Assembly: GCA_046541515.1 (NCBI GenBank)
Contig: JBKHDD010000217.1
Location: 1-7,726 of the forward strand
Length of the DNA: 7,726 nucleotides
Reading direction: 5' to 3'
Source: CAYFVR01 sp046541515
Lineage (GTDB): Bacteria > Desulfobacterota > Desulfobacteria > Desulfobacterales > Desulfococcaceae
Position numbers and translations under genes: made by a program. Shown piece by piece: positions 1 through 6,788 of this stretch (the first letter of the stretch is position 1; each line of letters starts with the position of its first letter). The notes under the pieces were generated by a model. The model saw nothing but the letters and a program-made list of their open reading frames with translations, was not told where the DNA came from and searched no databases.

Positions 1-34
1 TTCTCCCCTGGGGAACTCCAAAGGCCGGAATGGA

Positions 35-1219
35 CTATTCCCCATCAGACTGGTCGGCCGGCGTCGGAGAAAACCCAACTTCCGGTTCAGTATCTTCTTC
101 GGGTTCATCTTCCACCACTTCCAACACCGCCCCCCTCTCCACATCCACCCAAAACAGCCGCGCGTCCGCCAACCTTTCTTCCCCTGACCGGTTTCGGGCG
201 AAATGAGCGGAAATCAACACCAACAGTTTCTCCCCCGCCGCGATCATCTGAACCGGCGGGTCGGAATAGGAATCGAACGGGATGGGCGGGGAAAGTTCTT
301 TCCGTTCCATCACGGCGCCCTGGTCGGAGAAGGTGACCAGCGTTTTGATTCCCTTTCCAACCGGTTCCACCAGCAAACCGCGAAATGCGTCGTACACCAC
401 CGCCCGAAAGCCGAGCCGTTCGAGACCGCTCAGCCTCCGCCAGGCCCAGGCGTCCGGAAAGAAAACGAAATTGTCTCCGCGCCCCAGGAGAATCAAAATT
501 CGGCGCTTGGGGTCCAGCGCGATTCCGGAGGGCCAGCTCAATTCGGGCAGGTCCTCGCTCACGGGAATCTCCTCAAAACCGCCCGTCTCTGGATCGACTT
601 CGCCGAAGCGATGGGTGGTGATTCCGTAAATCGTCCGATCCTCCGGGTCCACCGCGATTTGCTTCAACGGATACGTTCCGGTTTCCGCGGGAAAGCCGGT
701 TCCAGCCACGGGACCTTCGGCCGAAAAATCGAAAACCGAGGCCGAAACCCGGTGACGTTCCATGGGAACATGACGCACTGCCCGGAACGTGGGGATATCG
801 GCCTCGGCTGCGGAAATTTTGGGAATGGGCATAGGGGGTTCCGTTGCCCTCGGCGCCGGTTCCATGTCGGGAACAAATCGGGGCGGCACCATGTTTCCCA
901 GCATCAACACCCACAAAAATCCGCAAAAAATCGCTTCCTTCAAAAAATAGCCGTGGAACCGCCAAAAGGCGTTTCGCCGGTTCAGGATGCGGGGATTGGT
1001 GATGGCAAAAGAGCTGCGCCGAAAATTCAGCCGTCGGGTGATCCATCCCCGGCGATAGGCCAGCAGCAGGCGGGTCGCCCACAACGCGGGAAGGACCATC
1101 ACCACCGTGATTTTGAGCGCCTCCTCATGGGGAATAAAGGCCGCCAAAACCAGAAACAACGACAGAAGAACGAGGGCCGTGACGAAAAGAAAAATGACCA
1201 GACGAAAAAGACGATTCAT
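35..1219 (-). CDS. Unrecognised membrane protein with a large extracytoplasmic, possibly beta-propeller-like domain
   Basis: I do not recognise this 394-residue protein. Three hydrophobic stretches, at about residues 6-29, 34-54 and 92-112, look like membrane segments. An Arg-rich loop lies between the second and third (about 56-88) and probably faces the cytoplasm. After a Pro-rich linker (about 112-135) the rest is soluble. Recurring strands such as IAVDPEDRTIYGI (188-200), SGIALDPKRRILILL (231-245) and FRAVVYDAFRGLLVEP (271-286) have the 'x-DP-x-R-x-I/L' rhythm of propeller blades, so a partial beta-propeller is plausible but unproven. The C-terminus (367-394) is acidic and probably disordered. 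The ATG at 1219 is chosen because an AGGGG lies just upstream and the hydrophobic segment starts directly after it; an in-frame GTG at 1240 would add seven residues. It lies 48 nt behind the Uma2 gene on the same strand and may be co-transcribed with it. That it is a gene is fairly sure; its function is unknown. Confidence 0.75.
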   Translation of the reverse strand: MNRLFRLVIFLFVTALVLLSLFLVLAAFIPHEEALKITVVMVLPALWATRLLLAYRRGWITRRLNFRRSSFAITNPRILNRRNAFWRFHGYFLKEAIFCGFLWVLMLGNMVPPRFVPDMEPAPRATEPPMPIPKISAAEADIPTFRAVRHVPMERHRVSASVFDFSAEGPVAGTGFPAETGTYPLKQIAVDPEDRTIYGITTHRFGEVDPETGGFEEIPVSEDLPELSWPSGIALDPKRRILILLGRGDNFVFFPDAWAWRRLSGLERLGFRAVVYDAFRGLLVEPVGKGIKTLVTFSDQGAVMERKELSPPIPFDSYSDPPVQMIAAGEKLLVLISAHFARNRSGEERLADARLFWVDVERGAVLEVVEDEPEEDTEPEVGFSPTPADQSDGE

Positions 1220-1267
1220 GTCGCCCCTGCTTCTCTCCACGCGAAGGCCGCTTCCCGGATGGCCGAG

Positions 1268-1762
1268 CTACACGGCGCAATCACAACCGCATTCCAAGGA
1301 AATGGCCACCGGGGAAACCAACCGTTTGGCCCCGTCCCGCCTGACGTGCAGCACCAGCAAGGTGTACGGATCAAAAACCAGCACGTCCTTTACCCCCTGG
1401 GAGAGATAAAAACGGGGGCCGATTTCCAAATCCTTGGCCTCGTAGCCTTTGCTGATCACCTCAACCACGGCCTCCGGCACGAGCCGAACCGCCTCCTCCT
1501 CCTCGTCCGGTTCTTGGCAGAAAATGGAAATGTCGGGCCGTTTCAGCGAACCATCGGGAAATTGGACGTAGATATCCGCCGCATGAATGCAGCCGCACGG
1601 GGTTCCTTCCCCGGAGTTTCCCGGCGTGGGCCGGATGGACGCCCGAATCCGGTCCACCGCCTTCTGGTGCTTCCAGACGGGATGGGGCTCCCAGATGGCC
1701 AACCCGCTCACCACCTCCAGACGGATGCCCAATTCCTCGGCTTTGATGAATTTTGGATCCAT
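1268..1762 (-). CDS. Uma2 family (DUF820) PD-(D/E)XK endonuclease-like protein
   Basis: The 164-residue protein matches the Uma2/DUF820 family, a widespread group with a restriction-endonuclease fold whose cellular role is mostly unknown. Visible family features are RPDISIF around Asp77, PEAVVEVIS around Glu101, then a helix and turn (EAKDLEIGPRFYLSQGV, 108-124) leading into the strand DVLVFDP (126-132), and the C-terminal CGC motif (158-160). Asp77 and Glu101 are the likely metal-binding pair. The Lys of a strict E-x-K motif is not present directly after Glu101, as in many Uma2 proteins. The reading frame is open upstream to 1933, but the start at 1762 is preferred: AAGGGGAGAAGA sits just upstream as a strong ribosome site, and the upstream translation is Arg/Gly/Pro-rich and unlike the family. 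Length is somewhat short of the usual 180-200 residues. Nuclease activity is family inference, not seen directly. Confidence 0.87.
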   Translation of the reverse strand: MDPKFIKAEELGIRLEVVSGLAIWEPHPVWKHQKAVDRIRASIRPTPGNSGEGTPCGCIHAADIYVQFPDGSLKRPDISIFCQEPDEEEEAVRLVPEAVVEVISKGYEAKDLEIGPRFYLSQGVKDVLVFDPYTLLVLHVRRDGAKRLVSPVAISLECGCDCAV

Positions 1763-2018
1763 TCTTCTCCCCTTCGGCGTGACGGCATTTGCGCGACCCT
1801 CCGTCGGATGTCCCCTGAATGGAGACGCGGACCGATTCCTTCGGCCCCTTGGTCGGATGGGGCGGGAAGCGTCCTGAATTCGCACCCTACCCCACCCGCC
1901 GCCGGATTCGCAAGCGGCCAACCGATGTTCCACGTTCCGGTCGGCCCGGAACCCCGCTTTTCCGGACGCCCAAAAACCGGCCCCCGGGGAAAAATTCCGG
2001 TTCCGCGATTTTTTTCAG
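1763..2018. other. Non-coding stretch between Uma2 gene and tRNA promoter
   Basis: I see no gene that I can support here on either strand; the open frames crossing it are Arg/Pro/Gly-rich shadows. It must hold the promoter for the leftward Uma2 gene, but I could not find a convincing -35/-10 pair on the minus strand. A weak inverted repeat, AACCGG (1975-1980) with CCGGTT (1997-2002), encloses a C5G4 block and is followed 6 nt later by a run of seven T (2009-2015). It loosely resembles a terminator, but no rightward gene lies upstream of it. Confidence 0.5.
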
Positions 2019-2048
2019 TTGACACCTTTCCAAAGTCTCTGCTACAAG
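2019..2048 (+). promoter_or_regulatory. Sigma-70-type promoter of the tRNA-Ala gene
   Basis: A perfect -35 box TTGACA (2019-2024) is followed after 18 nt by TACAAG (2043-2048), a 4/6 match to TATAAT. It is preceded by TG at 2040-2041, giving an extended -10 (TGCTACAAG). A T7 run (2009-2015) directly upstream of the -35 could act as an UP-like element. Transcription would start near 2055, about 9 nt before the mature tRNA. Confidence 0.75.
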
Positions 2049-2063
2049 TCGCTCTCGTTTCGG

Positions 2064-2139
2064 GGGGCTGTAGCTCAGCTGGGAGAGCGCATGACTGGCA
2101 GTCATGAGGTCAGGGGTTCGATCCCCCTCAGCTCCACCA
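2064..2139 (+). tRNA. tRNA-Ala, anticodon GGC
   Basis: The 76-nt sequence folds as a complete cloverleaf. The acceptor stem pairs GGGGCTG (2064-2070) with CAGCTCC (2129-2135) and contains the G3:U70 wobble pair that marks alanine tRNAs. The anticodon stem CATGA/TCATG frames the loop CTGGCAG, giving anticodon GGC, which reads GCC and GCU. The D-loop region GCTCAGCTGGGAGAGC and the T-arm AGGGG-TTCGATC-CCCCT are standard. The 3' CCA is encoded. It stands alone, with its own promoter and terminator. No second copy of its 3' end, as expected for an integrated element, is visible in the window. Confidence 0.97.
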
Positions 2140-2153
2140 ACCGATAAAGATAT

Positions 2154-2187
2154 GGGAGAACGGTTCCGCCGTTCTCCCTTTCTTTTT
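2154..2187 (+). terminator. Intrinsic terminator of the tRNA-Ala gene
   Basis: A perfect 10-bp stem, GGGAGAACGG (2154-2163) with CCGTTCTCCC (2169-2178), closes a 5-nt loop and is followed directly by TTTCTTTTT. It lies 14 nt after the tRNA CCA end and insulates the tRNA from the lipid-transport operon. Confidence 0.93.
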
Positions 2188-2223
2188 GGCGAAACGCGGA
2201 ATTCCCGCTTTCCCCCCTCGCCG

Positions 2224-2266
2224 CCCCAAGGCTTGAAATCAAATTCGCTTTGGGGTAGGTTTTAAA
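2224..2266 (+). promoter_or_regulatory. Possible promoter with overlapping inverted repeat before the mla operon
   Basis: A candidate -35 TTGAAA (2233-2238) is followed after 17 nt by TAGGTT (2256-2261), a weak -10; an alternative AT-rich element TTTAAA lies at 2261-2266. The -35 sits inside an inverted repeat, CCCCAAGGC (2224-2232) against GCTTTGGGG (2247-2255), with 8 of 9 positions complementary. It could be an operator or an RNA hairpin. Some promoter is expected here because the tRNA terminator lies just upstream. The exact boxes are uncertain. Confidence 0.4.
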
Positions 2267-2331
2267 CCCATCACGCGCGTCAGCGACGCAAGTCCCGCCT
2301 CCATCGAATTCAATCCGGAGAAATCGCCGCC

Positions 2332-3489
2332 ATGCCCGCCGATCGGGTCCCCGCTTCACCGGAAAACTCGGAACGCCTCCAGATACGTCGCCCATCCGCC
2401 GAGGTGGTGGAACTCCGACTGTCCGGCGTCTGGTCGCTGGAACGGCCGCTTCCCGACTTTGGGCCCGCCCGCGACGCCGTCTCGGAATCGGGCATCCAAT
2501 CCGTCCAATTTGACAGCCAAACGCTGGACCGTTGGGATTCGGCCCTGGTGGCCCCGTTGCGGAATTTTTTTCTCCGGTGCCGGGAAAACGACGTCCACAT
2601 CGACCAAGGGGGCCTGCCCGACGGGGTTCGTCGGTTGCTGGCCTTGGCCGACGCGGTTCCGGAAAAGAAAGACGCCCGCAAATCCGCCGACGCCCCTCCC
2701 TTTTTGGCCCGACTCGGCGACTTTTTTCTGAACCTTTGGCGCGAAACCCTCGCCACCTTTCAATTCGTGGGCCAAGCCACGCTTTCCATGAAACGGCTGG
2801 TCACGGGGCGCGCCCGGTTTCGCGCATCCGATTTCCTGGTTCTGCTGCAGGACTGCGGGCCGTCGGCCCTGCCCATCATCACGCTCATCAGCGTACTGGT
2901 CGGCCTGATCCTCGCCTTCGTGGGGGCGATTCAGCTGGAAATGTTTGGCGCCGAGATTTTCGTGGCCAACCTGGTGGGCCTGGGCATGGCGCGGGAAATG
3001 GGCGCCATGATGGCCGCCATCATCATGGCCGGGCGCACCGGCGCGGCCTTCGCCGCCCAAATCGGCACCATGCAGGTGAACGAAGAGGTGGACGCGTTGC
3101 GCACCCTCGGTCTTTCCGCCGTGGATTTCCTCGTCCTTCCCCGGCTGCTGGCCATGGGGCTGCTCATGCCCCTCCTGGCGATTTACGCCGACGTGATGGG
3201 CATTTTGGGCGGGGCCATCGTGGGCGTAGGCATGCTGGACATCTCGCCGGCCGCCTATTTCCAGCAGACCCAGGAATCGGTTCCCCTGCACCATTTCGCC
3301 ACCGGTCTCATCAAGAGCGTCTTCTTCGGAGCCATTGTGGCCCTTTCCGGCTGCATGCGGGGAATGCGGTGCGGCCGAAGCGCCATGGCCGTGGGCGGCG
3401 CCGCCACGTCCGCAGTGGTCACGGCCATCGTCTGGATCATCGTCACCGACGCCGCCTTCACCGTCCTTTTCAACGTGGTCGGCCTGTGA
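2332..3489 (+). CDS. mlaE: MlaE-type lipid ABC transporter permease with fused N-terminal STAS (MlaB-like) domain
   Basis: This is the inner-membrane permease of an MCE-type lipid transporter. Residues 15-108 resemble a STAS domain, the role played by separate MlaB in E. coli; the loop WDSALV (68-73) keeps the Asp-Ser of the STAS switch region. After a charged linker (110-125), residues 126-385 are the MlaE/YrbE domain: an amphipathic interface helix (126-148), then about five hydrophobic helices. The family hallmark REMGAMMAAIIMAGRTGAAF is at 221-240 and NEEVDALRTLGL at 250-261. At 385 residues it is about 125 longer than plain MlaE, which fits the fusion. The start has GGAG at 2317-2320, with a rather long 11-nt spacing. 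Its stop overlaps the start of the ATPase gene, so the two are translationally coupled. Substrate is probably phospholipid, but direction of transport cannot be read from sequence. Confidence 0.93.
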   Translation: MPADRVPASPENSERLQIRRPSAEVVELRLSGVWSLERPLPDFGPARDAVSESGIQSVQFDSQTLDRWDSALVAPLRNFFLRCRENDVHIDQGGLPDGVRRLLALADAVPEKKDARKSADAPPFLARLGDFFLNLWRETLATFQFVGQATLSMKRLVTGRARFRASDFLVLLQDCGPSALPIITLISVLVGLILAFVGAIQLEMFGAEIFVANLVGLGMAREMGAMMAAIIMAGRTGAAFAAQIGTMQVNEEVDALRTLGLSAVDFLVLPRLLAMGLLMPLLAIYADVMGILGGAIVGVGMLDISPAAYFQQTQESVPLHHFATGLIKSVFFGAIVALSGCMRGMRCGRSAMAVGGAATSAVVTAIVWIIVTDAAFTVLFNVVGL

Positions 3490-4325
3490 ACGGCGCGCCC
3501 CACATTCGGGTCGAGGGCCTGACCATGGCCTACGGCGATTTCGTCATCCAGCGGCAGTTAACCTTCACCATCCAACGCGGCGACATTTTTATCATCATGG
3601 GGGGCAGCGGCTGCGGAAAAAGCACCCTGCTCCGCCACATGGTGGGCCTGATCCGGCCGGCGGAGGGCCGGATTCGGTTCGAAGACACCAGCCTGTGGGA
3701 CGTGGACGAGGAAAAACGGACCGCCCTGCTCCGCCGGTGCGGCGTGATGTTCCAGAGCGGGGCGCTTTGGAGTTCCATGACGCTGCTGGAAAACGTCTGC
3801 CTGCCGCTGACGGAGCACACCTCCCTGCCCGACCGGGACATCCGGGAAATCGGCAATTTGAAACTGGCCCTGGTGGGTCTTTCGGGTTTCGAGTCCTTCT
3901 ACCCGTCGGAAATCAGCGGCGGCATGCAAAAACGAGCGGGACTGGCCCGCGCCATCGCCCTGGACCCGGAGGCGCTCTTCTTCGACGAACCCTCCGCCGG
4001 GCTGGACCCCGTCAGCGCCCGGCGGCTGGACGACCTGATTCTGGAGCTGCGGGACAGCCTGGGGGCCACCGTGGTGGTGGTGACCCACGAATTGGCCAGC
4101 ATTTTCGCCATCGGCGCCAACTCGGTCTTTCTGGACCCGGAAAGCCGCACCATGATCGCCGCCGGCAATCCCCGCAAACTCCGGGACGAAAGCGAGGACC
4201 CGAAGGTGGTCCGGTTCCTGACCCGGGGAGAATCCGAGCCGAATTCGACCTCCGATCCCTCCGGCGCGTCCGGCCGCGCAAAAACGGACGGGAAACCCGA
4301 ACCCAAAAAGGACGTTTCCTCATGA
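3486..4325 (+). CDS. mlaF: MlaF-type ABC transporter ATP-binding protein
   Basis: This 279-residue cytoplasmic ATPase powers the MlaE permease. All ABC motifs are present: Walker A GGSGCGKST (39-47, Lys45), Q-loop Gln90 in MFQSGALWSSMT, a signature ISGGMQKRAGLARAI (143-157), Walker B LFFDE with catalytic Glu168, D-loop SAGLDP (170-175) and switch His201 in VTHEL. The FQSGALW and GGMQKRAGLARA wording is typical of the MlaF/Ttg2A branch. The start is GTG at 3486, giving a GTGA overlap with the permease stop. The first in-frame ATG (3525) lies inside the first beta strand region and is too late. No good ribosome site precedes it, consistent with coupling. The last 33 residues (247-279) are hydrophilic, rich in Ser, Pro, Lys, Glu and Gly, and probably disordered. 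The stop overlaps the next gene's ATG. Confidence 0.95.
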   Translation: MNGAPHIRVEGLTMAYGDFVIQRQLTFTIQRGDIFIIMGGSGCGKSTLLRHMVGLIRPAEGRIRFEDTSLWDVDEEKRTALLRRCGVMFQSGALWSSMTLLENVCLPLTEHTSLPDRDIREIGNLKLALVGLSGFESFYPSEISGGMQKRAGLARAIALDPEALFFDEPSAGLDPVSARRLDDLILELRDSLGATVVVVTHELASIFAIGANSVFLDPESRTMIAAGNPRKLRDESEDPKVVRFLTRGESEPNSTSDPSGASGRAKTDGKPEPKKDVSS

Positions 4326-5434
4326 GTCGAAAGGCCAACCCGACCCTGATCGGGGCCTTTGTGCTGGGCGCGCTGGTATTGGTCATCGGCGGCATCATCG
4401 TTTTCGGATCGGGAAATCTGTTCTCCACCGCCCACCGATACGTCCTTTTTTTCGACGGCGGCGTCAGCGGGTTGCGGACCGGCGCCCCGGTGGCCTTTCG
4501 GGGGGTGCGAATCGGGGAAGTGGCCGACATCCGGATGTACTACGATCCGGACCAGTTGAAGGTCTGGATTCCCGTCGTCATTCAAATCGATCCCGGGAAA
4601 ATTCGCGGCAACTTTCCTTCCAGTTCCCGCATCGACGAATCGGTGCGGGAGCTGGTGGATCGGGGGCTTCGAGCCCAGCTTCAACTCCAGAGCCTGGTCA
4701 CCGGCCAGCTTTACGTGGAGTTTGACTTCCACCCGGATCGACCGGTCCGCCTGATCAAGACGGACCTGCCCCGCGTCTCCGAGACGGAAAAGGAGCTGAT
4801 GGAGCTGCCGACCATTCCCTCGAATCTCCAGGAAATCGAGCAGAAGCTCCAGAAACTGCCGCTGGACACCATGGCCTCCCAGGCGCTTCGCACCTTGGAA
4901 GGCATCGAGGAACTCCTGGCGGCGGAACGAACCCGCCAGGCCATGGACAATCTGGGCGAAACGCTGGAAAACGCCAACGCCCTGGTGACGGCCCTTCGGG
5001 ACCGATTGCCGCCGCTGGCCGACGAATTGGCCGGCGCCGCGCGGGAGGGTCGGACGCTCATCGGCAACGCCGACGCCGCAGTGGAACGGCTGGACGGCCA
5101 GGCCGAAACCCTGCACCGGGAGCTGAAGGCGGCCGTCGCCAACATCCAGCGGCTCACCGAAACGGCGGGGGGCACGGTCGAGCGACTGGACGGCGACGTG
5201 GCCGCCATCGCGGAAACGCTTCAGTCCGCGGCCCGATCCGCCGATCGGGCCATGGTGCAGGCCGAGGCCACCCTGCGGGCGGCGGAGGGAATCACCTCCA
5301 AAGACACTCCGCTGGGATATCAACTCTACCTCACCCTGGAAGACCTCTCCGACGCCGCCAGGGCCTTTCGGAACCTGTCGGAAACCTTGTCCCGCAATCC
5401 CGAGGTTCTGCTCCGAGGAAAGGGGAGGAATTGA
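4322..5434 (+). CDS. MlaD/PqiB-like MCE domain protein with long helical C-terminal tail
   Basis: The 370-residue protein carries an N-terminal membrane anchor (about 9-29) and one MCE domain (about 38-138), with the family stretches FFDGGVSGLRTGAPVAFRGV (43-62) and AQLQLQSLVTGQLYVEF (118-134). MCE proteins assemble into hexameric rings that hold and pass lipids. The wording IPVVIQIDPGKI (83-94) and LPTIPSNLQEIEQKL (162-176) resembles PqiB more than short MlaD. From about 165 the rest is almost all amphipathic helix, rich in Ala, Leu, Glu and Arg, ending in the motif NPEVLLRGK (359-367) known from PqiB-like and related MCE proteins. A single MCE domain plus a helical tail could build a tube across the periplasm. 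Start: ATG at 4322 in an ATGA overlap, with AAGGA at 4308-4312. It sits between mlaF and a PqiC-type gene, which supports a Pqi-like envelope complex. Confidence 0.92.
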   Translation: MSRKANPTLIGAFVLGALVLVIGGIIVFGSGNLFSTAHRYVLFFDGGVSGLRTGAPVAFRGVRIGEVADIRMYYDPDQLKVWIPVVIQIDPGKIRGNFPSSSRIDESVRELVDRGLRAQLQLQSLVTGQLYVEFDFHPDRPVRLIKTDLPRVSETEKELMELPTIPSNLQEIEQKLQKLPLDTMASQALRTLEGIEELLAAERTRQAMDNLGETLENANALVTALRDRLPPLADELAGAAREGRTLIGNADAAVERLDGQAETLHRELKAAVANIQRLTETAGGTVERLDGDVAAIAETLQSAARSADRAMVQAEATLRAAEGITSKDTPLGYQLYLTLEDLSDAARAFRNLSETLSRNPEVLLRGKGRN

Positions 5435-6060
5435 TGCGAGCCGCCTTTCGAAACCCGTTGAACCGGTTTCTCCGATGGTTGTTTCCGCTGCTCCTGGCCG
5501 CTCTGTTTTTGCTGCCCGTCGCCTGCGGTCGAAGCCTGCCGACTCGGTTTTATCTGCTAACGCCCCAAAAAACGAACCCCGGCGCGGCTCCGACCGCCGG
5601 ACCGAGCGTCGGCGTGGGGCCGGTGGAGCTGCCCGACTATCTGGACCGGCCCCAGATTCTGACCCGGGCCGGCGAGCACGAAATTCACTTCGCCGAATTC
5701 GACCAGTGGGGCGGCTCCCTGAAAAGCAACATTGCCTACGTGGTGGCGGAAAACCTCAGCAAACGGCTCAATCTGGACGCGGTATACACCTATCCTTGGC
5801 AAACGGCGGTTCGCGTCGGGTTCCAGGTGGGGATTTCGGTGATCCGGTTGGATGCCCAACCGGGCGGGAACGCCACCCTGGAAGCCCGCTGGTCGCTGCT
5901 GGGCCCGGATGGCCGCCGGGTGCTGCTGACCCGCCGCTCCGCGTTTCAGATTTTGGTAACGGGGGACGAATACGCGGACATCGTGGACGCCCAAAGCCGT
6001 TTGTTCGCGGCCCTGAGCGACGTCATCGCGGAGACCATCCGCGCCCGGGCGCCGGAATAA
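5434..6060 (+). CDS. PqiC/DUF330 family ABC-transport auxiliary lipoprotein
   Basis: The 208-residue protein belongs to the PqiC-type auxiliary lipoproteins (DUF330), which partner PqiB-like MCE proteins, probably at the outer membrane. A signal peptide with basic start and hydrophobic core (about 15-29) ends in LLPVAC, making Cys31 the lipidated residue; Pro at -3 is slightly off the usual lipobox. Mature-part hallmarks are RFYLL (38-42), VGVGPVELPDYLDRPQILTR (59-78) and FAEFDQWGGSL (87-97) followed by the helix NIAYVVAENLSKRL (99-112). A predicted helix (183-204) ends the protein. The start is ATG at 5434, overlapping the previous stop as TGATG, with GGGGAGGA at 5422-5429; an in-frame TTG at 5431 lies too close to that site. 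Residues after Cys31 are Gly-Arg, not Asp, so outer-membrane sorting is plausible by the E. coli rule. Confidence 0.93.
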   Translation: MRAAFRNPLNRFLRWLFPLLLAALFLLPVACGRSLPTRFYLLTPQKTNPGAAPTAGPSVGVGPVELPDYLDRPQILTRAGEHEIHFAEFDQWGGSLKSNIAYVVAENLSKRLNLDAVYTYPWQTAVRVGFQVGISVIRLDAQPGGNATLEARWSLLGPDGRRVLLTRRSAFQILVTGDEYADIVDAQSRLFAALSDVIAETIRARAPE

Positions 6061-6071
6061 GCGGAGGCTCT

Positions 6072-6665
6072 TTGCCCCTATCCCAAAAGCGTCCGGTCAA
6101 TCCGGATTTTCTTCGCGGACTTTTCGCCGGTGTGCTGGGGACCCTGGCGGCCGGGCTCATCGGGGCCTACGTTTCCGGAACGATCTTTACCGGCGGCGGT
6201 CTGATTTCGCTTCCCGCCCCCGATTTGCCGGCCGAAGCGACGCCGTCCCCCTCGCCCCGGCTCGATTACGAGTTGTCGGTTCGCACCCTGGGCGGCCAGT
6301 CGGTTTCCCTGTCGGCGCTTCGGGGACACGTGGTCTTTCTCAGCTTCTTCGCCTCCTGGTGCACGCCCTGCACCGCCGAACTGCCCGCCATTCAAAACCT
6401 CTACGGCCGGTTTCGGGGCGTCCCGGATGTGCGGTTTCTCCTGGTTTCCCAGGAAGACCCGGCGAACCTGCGCGCCTATCTTTCGGACCGAAACGTAACC
6501 GTGCCCATTCTTCGGGAGGACGGCGCGCTGGCCCGACGGTTCGGGGTGGACGCCATTCCGGCGACCTTTCTGCTGGACCGCGAGGGACGCGTGGTCTACC
6601 GGCACGAGGGCGCGGCCCGGTGGGACGCGGAAGGCGTCGAGGAATTTATTCGGGATTTGCGGTAG
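6072..6665 (+). CDS. Membrane-anchored TlpA/ResA-like thioredoxin-fold protein
   Basis: The 197-residue protein has one N-terminal hydrophobic segment (about 13-40) and no clear cleavage site, a Pro-rich linker (47-62), and a TlpA/AhpC-TSA-like thioredoxin domain (about 65-197). The active site is WCTPC with Cys97 and Cys100, and the cis-proline is Pro163 in AIPATFLLD. This makes it a likely periplasm-facing disulfide reductase or exchange protein, as in cytochrome-c maturation (ResA/CcmG) or repair of oxidised envelope proteins. The start is probably TTG at 6072: GGAGG lies at 6063-6067, and no in-frame ATG occurs before the hydrophobic segment. It follows the lipoprotein stop by 11 nt and is the last gene of the operon. 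A role linked to the MCE system is inference from position only; no cytochrome maturation genes are nearby. Confidence 0.9.
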   Translation: MPLSQKRPVNPDFLRGLFAGVLGTLAAGLIGAYVSGTIFTGGGLISLPAPDLPAEATPSPSPRLDYELSVRTLGGQSVSLSALRGHVVFLSFFASWCTPCTAELPAIQNLYGRFRGVPDVRFLLVSQEDPANLRAYLSDRNVTVPILREDGALARRFGVDAIPATFLLDREGRVVYRHEGAARWDAEGVEEFIRDLR

Positions 6666-6788
6666 TTCCGGGGTTTCACGCAGGCGCCCGGGGAGAAGGC
6701 CCCGGAGCCCAGGCCGCAATAATCCTTCGGCTTTGGGGATTACGCGGGCGGCGATTCCGACGTTTCGATGGAAAAAAGGAGGAAAGCC
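6666..6788 (+). promoter_or_regulatory. Leader between thioredoxin and crystallin genes with possible alternative hairpins
   Basis: A perfect 6-bp stem CCGGGG (6688-6693) / CCCCGG (6700-6705) has a 6-nt loop. An upstream copy, TCCGGGG (6667-6673), can pair with the same 3' arm (CCCCGGA, 6700-6706), so two exclusive folds are possible. No T-run follows, so this is not a standard terminator. AATAAT (6718-6723) resembles a -10 box but has no recognisable -35 at the right distance. A second small inverted repeat AATCC/GGATT lies around 6722-6742. AGGAGG (6777-6782) is a strong ribosome site for the next gene. Confidence 0.35.

Noticed and set aside
1975..2015. Inverted repeat plus T-run as a terminator
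   Set aside because: The T-run is separated from the stem by 6 nt, the loop is long, and no rightward transcript is expected to end there.
203..2107. 634-codon plus-strand open frame across both minus-strand genes
   Set aside because: It is antisense to the membrane-protein and Uma2 genes, is rich in His, Arg, Gly and Pro, and its end (GCSSAGRA...) is the familiar false translation of a tRNA gene.
2064..2139. tRNA-Ala as an integration site of a mobile element
   Set aside because: No second copy of the tRNA 3' end, no integrase and no phage or plasmid genes are visible on either side.
2102..2395. 97-codon minus-strand open frame ending in ELRGIEPLTS
   Set aside because: That ending is the well-known false peptide from the reverse strand of tRNA genes; the frame also crosses the terminator and the start of the permease gene.
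2532..3485. Long N-terminal extension of the ATPase frame
   Set aside because: The frame overlaps the permease out of phase and reads His/Arg/Gly-rich noise; the ABC domain starts at the GTG at 3486.
3899..5323. 474-codon minus-strand open frame opposite the ATPase and MCE genes
   Set aside because: The plus strand carries clear ABC and MCE motifs; the antisense translation is Gly/Arg/His/Gln-rich with no motif, as expected from high third-position GC.
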